DNA from: Bacteroidales bacterium
GTDB taxonomy: Bacteria; Bacteroidota; Bacteroidia; Bacteroidales; VadinHA17
Direction: 5' to 3'
Assembly (NCBI GenBank): GCA_003157015.1
Contig: PMIJ01000215.1
Coordinates: 1-41,442, forward strand
Length of the DNA: 41,442 nt
The translations under genes were made by a program, and so were the position numbers. This document shows positions 8,769 through 17,721 of this stretch, piece after piece. The notes under the pieces are model-generated. The model searched no databases and was not told the origin of the DNA. It saw only the letters and a list, made by a program, of their open reading frames with translations. Each line of letters begins with the position of its first letter. Position 1 is the stretch's first letter.

Positions 8769-9133
8769 GTTTTCAGTTTATTCCTAAAAAATTGAAAATT
8801 ACAGGTTCAAAGATATATCAAAACGTTGAGGAGTCGAGTTTCATGTCAAATATAACTTATCTTTCTCTTTTCTTGAGATTATGAACAAGCACGGAAGGTT
8901 CGTTTGCGGCTGGCAATCATTTCTCACATTTTTAAAATAAGGATTTAATTGGATTCCACTTTCCGGTGATATCTAAAATGTTCTTTGTGTACCTTTGTTG
9001 CCTTAGTGTTCCTTTGTGGTAAATCATAATTTATTGAACCACAAAGGATCACAAAGTAATTCACTAAGTAACACAAAGGGGGGGAAATATCTATTTTTAA
9101 GCGAATCCTGTGGATTTTATTCATAAAAGGAAA
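8769..9133. promoter_or_regulatory. Divergent intergenic region, cbiM / DUF3810 gene
   Basis: No gene is visible in these 365 bases. A minus-strand box TATATTTG (complement of 8848-8855) fits the Bacteroidetes -7 consensus TAnnTTTG and would give cbiM a leader of about 75 bases, but no good -33 element is present. The part nearest the plus-strand gene is filled by an inverted repeat (8981-9079), listed separately. I looked for riboswitch core sequences and found none. Confidence 0.35.
8981..9079. repeat. Inverted repeat, ACCACAAAGG family, copy 1
   Basis: Left arm 8981-9020 (TTCTTTGTG, CCTTAGTG, CCTTTGTGGT) is the imperfect reverse complement of right arm 9039-9079 (ACCACAAAGG, CACTAAG, ACACAAAG). 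The same words in the same order occur at 31890-32030, and a partial copy lies inside nuoM at 27609-27651. It is a dispersed non-coding element and ends shortly before the DUF3810 gene. Confidence 0.7.
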
Positions 9134-10216
9134 ATGAAGAAAATTCGTGAAAAGAACAAAGCTGGCAAGACAATAAGGATAATTGTGCATTCATCTCCTT
9201 TTGTTCTTGCTACACTTGTTTTTCTCAGTATTCAGTTTGCAATCAGAAATCCTGAAATAGTCGAACATTATTATTCGCTGGGAGCATACCCCTCTATTGC
9301 GAAGTTTTTTTCCTTTTTCAGCAGTCTTGTTCCTTTTTCATTATGGGATATCTTCTGGGTTATAATAATTCTTCTGATAATTTGTGGGTTAATCCTGGTC
9401 GTGCTCAAAAAAATAAAATTTGGCTGGTATTTTTTGCATGTCATACAGGTACTGGCATTTCTTTATTCCTTTTTCTATATAGTCTGGGGCTATAACTATT
9501 TCAGGCCAAAGATTGAACGACGGATAGGATGGGAGACTTTAAAAGCTGATGAATTGAATTTCCGATCGGTACTCGATTCGGTAATTACGCATGCTAACAG
9601 CAGCTATACTTCTGTTTCAGCTTCCGATTATGCTGAAATAGATTCGCTCGTTGAGGCCTCTTATAGTAAAAACTGCCGGGAACTTGGAATCAAATATCCA
9701 AATGGCAAACGGCGACCAAAGACAATGTTATTTAGTTCGTTTGCAGGAAAACTTGGAGTAAACGGCTATTTCGGACCATTTTTCAACGAGATACATCTCG
9801 ATTACTACCTCCTTCCAGTTGATTATCCTTTTGTTCTTGCTCATGAGAAAGCTCATCAGTTTGGAATTACCAGTGAAGCTGAGGCAAATCTTGTTGCATT
9901 TATAATTTGTGTAAAATCAAAAGATATCAGGCTAAATTATTCCGGATATCAGTCTGTGCTGCTTTATTTTCTGAAGGATGCATATCATATGAAAGATTAC
10001 AAGGAATTTTTAAGTAAACTAGATGAGAAGGTAATACGTGATTTAAAATACCGGCAGAAATATTACCAGGGTCTGGAAAGCAAAAAACTTTCTGACATGC
10101 AAACTGCAGTAAACGATGCTTATTTAAAAGCCAATAAGATTGATAAAGGGGTTAAAAACTATGATCAGGTTGTTTCACTGGTTATAAGCTGGTACCATAA
10201 TTCGAATAATTATTAA
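9134..10216 (+). CDS. DUF3810 family membrane protein, putative metallopeptidase
   Basis: A 360-residue Bacteroidetes DUF3810 protein. Three hydrophobic segments lie in the first 130 residues, followed by a soluble domain. That domain has an HEXXH-type zinc motif (LAHEKAHQFGI) with a nearby acidic segment SEAEAN, as in gluzincin-like peptidases, so a membrane-anchored metallopeptidase is plausible but unproven. The ATG at 9134 is preferred because AAAGGA stands just upstream; an in-frame GTG at 9110 would add eight residues. The gene is followed by kup after about 50 bases on the same strand. Confidence 0.85.
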   Translation: MKKIREKNKAGKTIRIIVHSSPFVLATLVFLSIQFAIRNPEIVEHYYSLGAYPSIAKFFSFFSSLVPFSLWDIFWVIIILLIICGLILVVLKKIKFGWYFLHVIQVLAFLYSFFYIVWGYNYFRPKIERRIGWETLKADELNFRSVLDSVITHANSSYTSVSASDYAEIDSLVEASYSKNCRELGIKYPNGKRRPKTMLFSSFAGKLGVNGYFGPFFNEIHLDYYLLPVDYPFVLAHEKAHQFGITSEAEANLVAFIICVKSKDIRLNYSGYQSVLLYFLKDAYHMKDYKEFLSKLDEKVIRDLKYRQKYYQGLESKKLSDMQTAVNDAYLKANKIDKGVKNYDQVVSLVISWYHNSNNY

Positions 10217-10265
10217 CTTTGCCCGCCTTGATAAGAAGGTCCAGAAAATATTGCATGGAATTGTA

Positions 10266-12215
10266 ATGAAAAGATCTGATCATCATCTTGATATTAGGAA
10301 GCTATCTTTTGCAGGTCTGATAATCACACTTGGTGTTGTTTTTGGTGATTTAGGCACAAGTCCTCTGTATACCATGAGGGCCATTCTTCTCGCCGGGAAA
10401 GCCAATATTAATGAGCTATTAATATACGGCTCTTTATCATGTATATTTTGGACTCTGACACTTCAAACCACCGTTAAGTACATTCTCATCACACTCAGGG
10501 CAGATAATAATGGTGAAGGCGGAATTTTTGCACTTTTTGCACTTATAAGAAGAAAATCGGCCTGGGCAGCCATTCTTACAATGGCAGGGGGCGCTGCACT
10601 ACTTGCAGATGGAGTAATAACACCTTCAATTACAGTTACATCGGCAATTGAAGGGTTGAAATTATTCAACACTGATATCCCGGTAATTCCAATTGTCCTG
10701 ATAATCTTCGGAGCATTATTTTTTATTCAGCAGTTTGGCACCAACTTTGTCGGAGGATCATTCGGGCCTATGATGGTGGTATGGTTTTCAATGTTAGGAG
10801 TATTAGGTTTTTCTCAATTAATACATTATCCCGATATTCTCAGGGCCATCAATCCGGTATTTGCAATAAAATTTCTTACTGATTATCCTGGAGGATTTAT
10901 ACTCCTTGGAGCTGTATTCCTGTGTACAACAGGAGCAGAGGCCCTATATTCAGATCTGGGACACTGCGGAAGGTCAAACATAAGAGTATCATGGATATTT
11001 GTTAAGACGACACTCTTGATGAATTATTTTGGGCAGGGGGCATGGTTAATGATGCACCATGTTTACGGAACAGATCTTAATCCTTTTTATTCAATTATGC
11101 CACAGTGGTTCCTGCTCCCAGGTATATTGATTTCAACTGCTGCCGCCATTATCGCCAGCCAGGCATTGATAAGCGGATCATATACTCTTCTCAGTGAAGC
11201 TGTATCACTGAATTTCTGGCCCAAGATCAGGATATTGCATCCTACATTCATACAGGGTCAGGTTTATCTGCCGTTTGTGAACTGGTTCCTCTGGATCACC
11301 TGCAGTCTGGTGGTATTCTTTTTTAAAGAGTCGGCAAATATGGAAGCTGCCTATGGGTTAGCCATAACTATTACAATGATTATGACAACTTTGTTACTCT
11401 CATATTATTCATATCAGCGAGGATGGAATCACAAGCTTGTATTTTTGATGCTTACTGTATATCTCACAATTGAAGGAAGTTTTTTAATTGCTAACCTTCA
11501 CAAATTCAAATACGGAGGATGGTTCACTCTGATGCTGGCATCTCTTTATTTTATTATCATGTACGGATGGTATTTCGGGAGGAAATTGAAAAACAGGTAT
11601 GTGACTTTTGTGGGCCTTTACAAGTATATTGATCTGTTTAAGGATCTGTCAAAAGATAATTCAGTCCCGAAAACGGCAACTAACCTTGTCTATATTATAA
11701 GGGCTAACAGGCAGGATCAGGTTGAATCAAAAGTGATCTATTCAATTTTTCAGAAGCAACCCAAACGAGCTGATACCTACTGGTTTCTTCACGTGAACAG
11801 AACAAATGAACCTGACACGATAGAATACCATGTTAACCAGATTATTCCCGGAGTCCTGATAAGGGTTGATTTTCAGATAGGATTTAAAATGGAACCGAAA
11901 ATTAATCTATATTTCAGGGAAGTACTGGAAGATATGGTGGCAGCCGGAGAAATTAATCTCGAGAGCACTTTTGCTTCATTGAAAAAACACTGCATGCCAG
12001 CCGACTTTAAGTATATTCTCATTGACAGGATAATGCCTAATGATTATAAACTTTCAGGTATGGAAAGTGTGACGATGATTCTTCATCAACTCTCCAGGCT
12101 GTTGTGTATTTCCGATGTTAAAGCGCTGCAGCTCGATTCTGCAAACACAATCGAGGAGCAGGTTCCTATTACCATTAATCAACCGGTTAAAACAAGGATC
12201 AGACGGATAGATTGA
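10266..12215 (+). CDS. kup: Low-affinity potassium transport protein Kup
   Basis: Potassium/proton symporter of the KUP/HAK/KT family in the inner membrane. The family motif GVVFGDLGTSPLY lies near the N-terminus. About twelve membrane segments run to residue 440 or so, then a soluble cytoplasmic C-terminal domain of roughly 200 residues. The total of 649 residues is normal. The ATG at 10266 (MKRSDHHLD) is chosen; a TTG at 10251 would extend it by five residues. A 7-base inverted pair ATTGCAT/ATGCAAT at 12227-12249 straddles the region just after the stop, without a T-run. Confidence 0.95.
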   Translation: MKRSDHHLDIRKLSFAGLIITLGVVFGDLGTSPLYTMRAILLAGKANINELLIYGSLSCIFWTLTLQTTVKYILITLRADNNGEGGIFALFALIRRKSAWAAILTMAGGAALLADGVITPSITVTSAIEGLKLFNTDIPVIPIVLIIFGALFFIQQFGTNFVGGSFGPMMVVWFSMLGVLGFSQLIHYPDILRAINPVFAIKFLTDYPGGFILLGAVFLCTTGAEALYSDLGHCGRSNIRVSWIFVKTTLLMNYFGQGAWLMMHHVYGTDLNPFYSIMPQWFLLPGILISTAAAIIASQALISGSYTLLSEAVSLNFWPKIRILHPTFIQGQVYLPFVNWFLWITCSLVVFFFKESANMEAAYGLAITITMIMTTLLLSYYSYQRGWNHKLVFLMLTVYLTIEGSFLIANLHKFKYGGWFTLMLASLYFIIMYGWYFGRKLKNRYVTFVGLYKYIDLFKDLSKDNSVPKTATNLVYIIRANRQDQVESKVIYSIFQKQPKRADTYWFLHVNRTNEPDTIEYHVNQIIPGVLIRVDFQIGFKMEPKINLYFREVLEDMVAAGEINLESTFASLKKHCMPADFKYILIDRIMPNDYKLSGMESVTMILHQLSRLLCISDVKALQLDSANTIEEQVPITINQPVKTRIRRID

Positions 12216-12407
12216 ATTCAGATTATATTGCATGATATATGAATGCAATGCCATTTGTAATAGGGACAATAGCTGTTAGTTCTTATATTATCCATAATGA
12301 TATGTGTTGCGATTATATTTTCAAATGCACTTCCGAAATGGATAAGGGCTTATTGAGAAAGGAACTCATCCTAAGGTGGAAAGCCTTTGATTTTTTGGTT
12401 TAGTTGC

Positions 12408-12432
12408 AGAGCCCAAAAGAAATCTGGGCCCT
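12408..12432. terminator. Hairpin between convergent kup and DHOD-like genes
   Basis: AGAGCCCA (12408-12415) pairs with TGGGCCCT (12425-12432) with one mismatch around a 9-base loop. It sits between two genes that converge, where a two-way terminator would be expected, but neither strand has a convincing T-run after the stem. The rest of 12216-12450 shows nothing else. Confidence 0.3.
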
Positions 12433-12450
12433 TTGCGAGAAGACTATTCT

Positions 12451-13503
12451 TCATGGATTAGAAATTCGCGAAGTTCCCTCAACTCCAAAAATTTCCTCTG
12501 AATTCAGTAGTAGTTCAACATACTGTGCTCTTTTATAAACAAATGGATTGCCTGTGAGCTTGTTTTTTGACAGTTTGCCTCTGAACTCATCAATGTTTTT
12601 ATAATTCTTTTTGTCCATCCATTCTTCCAATTCTCTTCTAATATCGCTTATCCGGGACAAACCATTTTTATATACTGTACTCACGATCTGAACGCATGTG
12701 GCTCCTGACAATAAAAGCTTAACAACATCTTCACCACTGAATATTCCGCGACTGCTGCATATATCTGCCTTAACGTTATCGAACAGCAGTCCTGCATATC
12801 TAAGTGATTTCTTATAGTCCCTTTCGTTGCTGAGATGAGATGTCTTAATATGCTTTTCGGTATTTATATCTATATCGGGCTGGAAAAATGAATTAAAAAG
12901 AACAAAAGCATCTGCCCCGGCTTTATCCAGCTTTTTAATGAAATTCAGAATATTTGAGTAATCGGGGCTCAGCTTTACACTGATCGGAATTGATATATGT
13001 TTTCTTATCTCTTTCAGGGTATTAATCTGGGAGTCTTCAACATCTTTGGAAGTCTTGTCAAAATCCTCCGGGATCTGGTAGAAGTTAAGTTCAATGCCAT
13101 CAACTCCCGTTTCACTTATGAGCATGGCATATTTTAACCATGTATCATTGTTTATTGCATTAAGACTTGCTATAACCGGTATTGTTAAGCTCTCCTTTGC
13201 CTTCCTGATATTCATCAGATGCTCGTCGGGTCCGGCATGAACCATATTAGGATGTATCTGAACCATTTCAGCATATAGGTCATTGAATTCATTGAGTCTT
13301 TCTTCAAGCTGATAGCTCTCGAGTTGGATCTGTTCCTCAAAAAGAGATCTGTAAACAATTGCACCTGCTCCAAGTTCTTCGGCCTTTTTAAGATTGTCCA
13401 GATCCGTGACAAGATTAGAAGCTCCTAAAATTATGGGGTTATTAAATTCAATCCCCATGTAGTTTGTCTTTAATTTATTCATAAGATTGATTTTATATGT
13501 CAT
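12451..13503 (-). CDS. Dihydroorotate dehydrogenase-like flavoprotein (paralogue 1)
   Basis: A 350-residue TIM-barrel protein of the class 1 dihydroorotate dehydrogenase family. FMN-site segments are recognisable: NPIILGASNL near the start, ISVKLSPD mid-chain, and SSRGIFSGEDVVK plus SGATCVQIVSTVY at the phosphate-binding end. The catalytic loop is not: where true class 1A enzymes have ELNLSCPN with the active Cys, this one reads ELNFYQIPED. It is therefore unlikely to be a standard pyrimidine enzyme; substrate unknown. The start at 13503 overlaps the upstream gene by ATGA; an internal ATG at 13482 aligns better with the second paralogue (30753-31787) and may be the real one. Confidence 0.85.
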   Translation of the reverse strand: MTYKINLMNKLKTNYMGIEFNNPIILGASNLVTDLDNLKKAEELGAGAIVYRSLFEEQIQLESYQLEERLNEFNDLYAEMVQIHPNMVHAGPDEHLMNIRKAKESLTIPVIASLNAINNDTWLKYAMLISETGVDGIELNFYQIPEDFDKTSKDVEDSQINTLKEIRKHISIPISVKLSPDYSNILNFIKKLDKAGADAFVLFNSFFQPDIDINTEKHIKTSHLSNERDYKKSLRYAGLLFDNVKADICSSRGIFSGEDVVKLLLSGATCVQIVSTVYKNGLSRISDIRRELEEWMDKKNYKNIDEFRGKLSKNKLTGNPFVYKRAQYVELLLNSEEIFGVEGTSRISNP

Positions 13504-13859
13504 TCTGCATAATCCTCTTCCAGATCGTTGTGATCATCTCCGCCCAGACTGTAATAATTGTTCTCCTCATCTTCGCTTCCTATTCTCTCAAGCTCGTCAT
13601 CGAGCTCAGAACCAGGAACATCCAGATCACTGCCTGAGAGATCCTCGTCAAAATCTTTTTCGTTATTTATCCCTGTCTTATTATTAAAACCAGCTTCTTT
13701 TAGATTGGAAGGATCTTCCGGATCTATTTTTCTGTCTTTTTGATATTTTCCATAAATGTCTTCACTGGGAGGGTATGCCGGGTATCCATGAAGGCGGTCA
13801 TTCTCATTGTTATCTTCCTTATTGAGAGATGGGTTAGTTTTGCCGGGTTTTTCTTTCAT
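13500..13859 (-). CDS. Small acidic hypothetical protein
   Basis: A 119-residue, very acidic and Asn/Asp/Glu-rich protein with no signal peptide or membrane segment. The only structured-looking piece is YPPSEDIYGKYQKDRKIDPED near residues 27-48. Related short acidic proteins occur in Bacteroidetes, but I cannot assign a family or function. Its TGA stop overlaps the ATG of the flavoprotein gene (ATGA), so the two are probably translated together. Low-complexity composition suggests intrinsic disorder. Confidence 0.6.
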   Translation of the reverse strand: MKEKPGKTNPSLNKEDNNENDRLHGYPAYPPSEDIYGKYQKDRKIDPEDPSNLKEAGFNNKTGINNEKDFDEDLSGSDLDVPGSELDDELERIGSEDEENNYYSLGGDDHNDLEEDYAE

Positions 13860-14248
13860 GTATTGCTTCAGTCAAAGAAAATTTCAGTATGTAAACTTGT
13901 TCGTTATCTGTTTTTCTTAAAGAATAAACTTCTGAACAAACCATTTAATTATTACAGATTAAACAAACTCATTACTTTCATTGTTCATTACTAAAAATTA
14001 AGATCATATTCCAGAATGATTCATATTGAAGATTATAAACGGAAAACAATTTTATCCGGTATTTCCTGATTGAATTATACTGCAGAAAGAATAAACACAA
14101 TAGCCTGATTTTTGATTAAATTCCTGATTCACTGAAAAAACTGTTTATTATAATATTTATGCTTTTTGACCTTAAAAAATCATATATTTAAATCAGATTT
14201 AAGTTTAATTAACTGAAGTAATAAGTTACATTCATCGCTTTATATATT
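13860..14248. promoter_or_regulatory. Divergent AT-rich upstream region of the nuo operon
   Basis: 389 bases without a supported gene, between the minus-strand acidic-protein gene and nuoA. It must carry the main nuo promoter. The best candidate is TTTG (14165-14168) with TATATTTA (14183-14190), one mismatch to TAnnTTTG but a spacer of only 14 bases, shorter than usual. I found no riboswitch, operator palindrome or conserved RNA. No repeat element is present, unlike most other gaps here. Confidence 0.3.
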
Positions 14249-14662
14249 ATGGTGTTGGTTCAAGATATTACTTTCTGGCCGTTTATAGTTTTCGCAGTTA
14301 TTGTAATCTCCCTTATTGGTATAATGATAGGTCTTTCATATGTGCTTGGAGAAAAACATAATGAAAAGGATACTGATGAACCATATGAGTCAGGGATTCC
14401 CCCCACCGGTGATGCGAGGCTTCGGTTTTCGTCGGGATTTTATATTATTGCAATGTTCTTCGTCATTTTTGATCTTGACGCTGCTTTCATTATGCTGTGG
14501 GCGGTATCTTTCCGTGAACTTGGGTTAGCCGGTTATATTGGAATATTAATATTCATAGGCTTACTGGTCGTATTATTGATTTACGAACTCAGCATAGGAG
14601 CGCTCGATTTCGGGCCGAACGGGAAAAAAATACTGCAGTATAAGAACAGGATTAAAAAATAG
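14249..14662 (+). CDS. nuoA: NADH-quinone oxidoreductase subunit A
   Basis: Membrane subunit of respiratory complex I, next to the quinone cavity. Three transmembrane helices at about 9-33, 62-85 and 95-116. The first loop has the signature [15 protein letters not shown] (46-60), and the second helix reads [11 protein letters not shown] with its conserved acidic residues. 137 residues is usual for Bacteroidetes NuoA. First gene of the operon; nuoB starts four bases after its stop. Confidence 0.96.
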   Translation: MVLVQDITFWPFIVFAVIVISLIGIMIGLSYVLGEKHNEKDTDEPYESGIPPTGDARLRFSSGFYIIAMFFVIFDLDAAFIMLWAVSFRELGLAGYIGILIFIGLLVVLLIYELSIGALDFGPNGKKILQYKNRIKK

Positions 14663-14666
14663 TTTG

Positions 14667-15290
14667 ATGATAAGAGCCAATAATAAATTAGTGGATCTGG
14701 AATCAGGAATAAACGAAGACGGTATCCGGAGGTCTGTCCTGGTTGGCAAGCTTGATGAAATGATTTCCTGGGGACGAAAGAATTCATTGTGGCCGTTTGG
14801 TTTTGGTCTTTCATGCTGTTTTGTTGAAATGGCCACCGCCCTTACCAGCCGGTATGATATTGCGCGATTCGGCGGAGAAGTGATACGTGGTACACCCCGG
14901 GAAGCAGATGTGATGGTCATCGCCGGTACAGTCTTCCTTAAGATGGCTCCCATAATACAAAGGCTGTATGATCAGATGATGGCTCCCAGGTGGGTCATAT
15001 CTATGGGGTCGTGTGCTAATTCGGGTGGTATGTACGATATATACAGTGTTGTACAGGGTGTTGACAAATTTTTGCCTGTCGATGTTTATGTATCGGGCTG
15101 TCCCCCGCGTCCTGATGCTTTTCTCGAGGGTTTGCTTCTTCTGAGGGAATCGATAGGAAAAGAAAAGCGGCCGCTGAGCTGGGTTATCGGACCACAGGGC
15201 ATTCATAGGCCCGAAAAGATCTCGATGAGGGATAAAAAGCAGGAAGAACGTTCCAAAATGGGTATAATAAGGCCGATGAATGAAATTTAG
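14667..15290 (+). CDS. nuoB: NADH-quinone oxidoreductase subunit B
   Basis: Peripheral-arm subunit carrying 4Fe-4S cluster N2, the last cluster before quinone. Ligands are the adjacent pair C50-C51 ([10 protein letters not shown]), C116 (GSCANSGG) and C145 ([14 protein letters not shown]). 207 residues from the ATG at 14667; the in-frame TTG one codon before is less likely. The C-terminal 45 residues beyond the core are basic and variable. Confidence 0.97.
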   Translation: MIRANNKLVDLESGINEDGIRRSVLVGKLDEMISWGRKNSLWPFGFGLSCCFVEMATALTSRYDIARFGGEVIRGTPREADVMVIAGTVFLKMAPIIQRLYDQMMAPRWVISMGSCANSGGMYDIYSVVQGVDKFLPVDVYVSGCPPRPDAFLEGLLLLRESIGKEKRPLSWVIGPQGIHRPEKISMRDKKQEERSKMGIIRPMNEI

Positions 15291-15317
15291 CACCAGATAT
15301 GTAAGATAAATATCAGA

Positions 15318-17072
15318 ATGAGCCAGGTCAGTCAAAATATGATTAATGAAATAAGATCTAAATTTGGTGATCAGATTATCCTGTCTGAGCAGCTGACCAG
15401 AGATGATACTACCACAATCTGGATTGAAAGGAACAACATTGAAAAGATTTTAAAGTTTCTTAAGAGTGAGATCATCCGGCCTTTTAAAATGCTTTATGAT
15501 CTTACATGCATTGATGAACGGACCCGTACAAAACGCGACGGTCAGCCCCCAAGTGATTTTTCAATTGTTTACCACCTTACATCTTTTCAAAGAAATCAGG
15601 ATATCAGGATCAAGGTGGCTCTGAATAATAGCGACCTTTCTATTCCTAGCATAACTACTATCTGGGAATCAGCTAACTGGTATGAACGCGAAGTGTTTGA
15701 TATGTTTGGCATTAACTTCACCGGGCATCCAAGGCTTACAAGAATACTGATGCCAAAGTCGTGGAAGGGCCATCCACTGAGGAAAGAACATCACGCAAGA
15801 GCTACTGAAATGGATCCGTTTGTTCTGACTGATGCTATCAGGGATGAAGAGGAGGCTAATCTCAAATTCAATCCTGAAGAGTATGGGTTGGATTCAAAAA
15901 GCGAAGACAGTGATTTCATGTTTCTGAATGTAGGACCCCAGCATCCGGGAACCCATGGATTATTGAGGCTGATTGTTCAATTGCATGGTGAAGATATTGT
16001 AAATATAATCCCTGATATCGGGTTCCATCACAGGGGAGCCGAAAAGATGGGAGAAAGACAATCGTGGCATACCTTCATTCCATATACCGATCGGATAGAT
16101 TACCTCGGGGGAGTAATGAATAATCTGGCCTATCTGCTCTCCGTTGAAAAACTGGCCGGTATTGAACCGCCCGACAGGGCACAGGTGATCCGTATAATGA
16201 TGAGTGAACTCTTCCGGATAGCCAGTCATCTGGTATGGCTAGGGACCTTTGCACAGGATATGGGACAGATGTCACCTGTTTTTTATGCATTCAACGACAG
16301 GGAAAGAATCTTTGATATCGTCACAGCAATTACGGGTGGCAGAATGCACCCGTCGTGGTTCAGGATTGGCGGCGTTGCCCATGATTTACCGGATGGTTGG
16401 GATAAACTAATCCTGGAATTTGTTAAATACCTTCCTAAGAGACTCAAAGAATTTGACAACATTGTTCTTAAAAACCGGATATTAAAAGCACGGACTATAG
16501 GCATTGGGGTATTTACGACCGAAGAAGCTATAGAATGGGGGATAACCGGTTCGGGCCTCAGGGCTACAGGCTTTGACTGGGATTATCGGAAGAAGAGGCC
16601 CTATTCAGGTATTGAAAAATTTGAATTTGATATTCCTCTCGGGAAAAATGGTGACTGTTACGACAGGGCTCTTGTACGGATGGAGGAAATGAGGCAGAGC
16701 CTGAGGATCGTTGGGCAGTGCGTCAATAATATGCCGTCTGGTCATTATAAATCCGACCACCCATTGGCAATACCTCCAAGAAAAGACAAAACAATGACAG
16801 ATATTGAGACTCTTATCACTCATTTTGTAGGCGTTTCATGGGGACCGGTCATTCCTGCCGGTGAAGCCATGATACCCGTAGAGGCAGCCAAGGGAAGCAA
16901 TGGCTATTACCTTATCAGTGACGGTAGTACGTCATCATACCGTTCAAGAATCCGGACTCCGTCCTTTCCTCATATGCAGATGCTGCCATTAATAACGAAA
17001 GGATATACGATACCTGATTTACTGGCCATTTTAGGGGCAATGGATTTTGTTCTGGCTGATTTGGATAGGTAA
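15318..17072 (+). CDS. nuoCD: NADH-quinone oxidoreductase fused subunit C/D
   Basis: Fusion of the 30-kDa (NuoC) and 49-kDa (NuoD) subunits, which bind quinone together with NuoB. The NuoC part (about 1-165) ends in [12 protein letters not shown] and [12 protein letters not shown] linker of some 30 acidic residues follows. The NuoD part starts near residue 195 with [13 protein letters not shown] and contains the quinone-site His and [11 protein letters not shown]. The total of 584 residues fits the fused form known from E. coli and many Bacteroidetes. A 179-base gap containing repeats separates it from nuoE. Confidence 0.97.
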   Translation: MSQVSQNMINEIRSKFGDQIILSEQLTRDDTTTIWIERNNIEKILKFLKSEIIRPFKMLYDLTCIDERTRTKRDGQPPSDFSIVYHLTSFQRNQDIRIKVALNNSDLSIPSITTIWESANWYEREVFDMFGINFTGHPRLTRILMPKSWKGHPLRKEHHARATEMDPFVLTDAIRDEEEANLKFNPEEYGLDSKSEDSDFMFLNVGPQHPGTHGLLRLIVQLHGEDIVNIIPDIGFHHRGAEKMGERQSWHTFIPYTDRIDYLGGVMNNLAYLLSVEKLAGIEPPDRAQVIRIMMSELFRIASHLVWLGTFAQDMGQMSPVFYAFNDRERIFDIVTAITGGRMHPSWFRIGGVAHDLPDGWDKLILEFVKYLPKRLKEFDNIVLKNRILKARTIGIGVFTTEEAIEWGITGSGLRATGFDWDYRKKRPYSGIEKFEFDIPLGKNGDCYDRALVRMEEMRQSLRIVGQCVNNMPSGHYKSDHPLAIPPRKDKTMTDIETLITHFVGVSWGPVIPAGEAMIPVEAAKGSNGYYLISDGSTSSYRSRIRTPSFPHMQMLPLITKGYTIPDLLAILGAMDFVLADLDR

Positions 17073-17251
17073 GAAGAAAGGAGAAAGTTAACTGTAAAAG
17101 ACAAAAGATAAAAGTAAAAAGACAAAAGATTGCTTCGCTTCGCTCGCAATGACGTTGCAAGTAATCAAGGTCTGATTTTAACAAGAATTGAAAACGAGAA
17201 ACAATGAACGAGGAACAAGCAACCAGCACCAAACACCAAAATTAAATACCA
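17073..17251. repeat. Repeat-rich spacer with GCAATGACG-type palindrome in the nuo operon
   Basis: This gap interrupts an otherwise tight operon. A 14-base direct repeat AAAAGACAAAAGAT occurs at 17096-17109 and 17117-17130. It runs into GATTGCTTCGCTTCGCTCGC (17128-17147) and then AATGACG. That string is the reverse of the CGTCATTGCGAGCGAAG palindrome I know as dispersed through many unrelated bacterial genomes, with ATTGC/GCAAT ends at 17129-17133 and 17146-17150. The rest is A-rich and non-coding. No terminator with a T-run is seen, so nuoE-N may still be read from the main promoter. Confidence 0.65.
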
Positions 17252-17716
17252 ATGCTGACTGAGAAAGAAATAAAAGAGATACAGGAAGAGATTAAACAAT
17301 ATCCTTATCCCGCAGTGGCATGCATAGATGCTTTGAAAATTGTACAGCATCATCGCGGATGGGTTTCTGACGAAGCTGTTAAGGCTATTGCAAATCTTCT
17401 CAGTATTTCGAATGAAGAAGTAGATGGGGTTGCAACTTTCTACAGCAGGATCTATCGAAAACCTGTAGGTAGAAATGTAATACTAATCTGCGACAGTGTC
17501 AGTTGCATGATAATGGGGTATGGATCAATCTATGAATTTATTTCAAAAAGGCTCAGCATTAAGTTTGGAGAAACAACATCAGACGGAAGGTTTACACTTC
17601 TTCCGATCTCATGTCTTGGCGATTGCGATAATGCACCGGCCATGATGATAAATAATGATCACTTCAACAGGTTGACAGTGAAAAAGGTTGAAGAATTGCT
17701 TGAGCAATATAAATAG
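17252..17716 (+). CDS. nuoE: NADH-quinone oxidoreductase subunit E
   Basis: 24-kDa subunit of the NADH-oxidising module, with the 2Fe-2S cluster N1a. The thioredoxin-like fold carries ligands C80 and C85 (CDSVSC) and C121 and C125 (CLGDC). 154 residues, normal. First gene of the nuoEFG block that Bacteroides-type 11-subunit clusters lack, so this enzyme should accept NADH directly. nuoF follows after five bases. Confidence 0.96.
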   Translation: MLTEKEIKEIQEEIKQYPYPAVACIDALKIVQHHRGWVSDEAVKAIANLLSISNEEVDGVATFYSRIYRKPVGRNVILICDSVSCMIMGYGSIYEFISKRLSIKFGETTSDGRFTLLPISCLGDCDNAPAMMINNDHFNRLTVKKVEELLEQYK

Positions 17717-17721
17717 TACCT

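Noticed and set aside
8769..8980. Possible cobalamin or NiCo riboswitch upstream of cbiM
   Set aside because: No B12-box core, no NiCo-type four-way junction pattern and no NikR palindrome could be recognised.
12451..13503. Annotation as pyrD (dihydroorotate dehydrogenase)
   Set aside because: The catalytic Cys loop is absent and no pyrimidine gene is nearby, so only the family resemblance is reported, for this gene and for 30753-31787.
13740..13994. Plus-strand open frame of 84 codons antisense to the acidic-protein gene
   Set aside because: Half of it is antisense to a coupled gene and the rest is AT-rich spacer; no conserved pattern.
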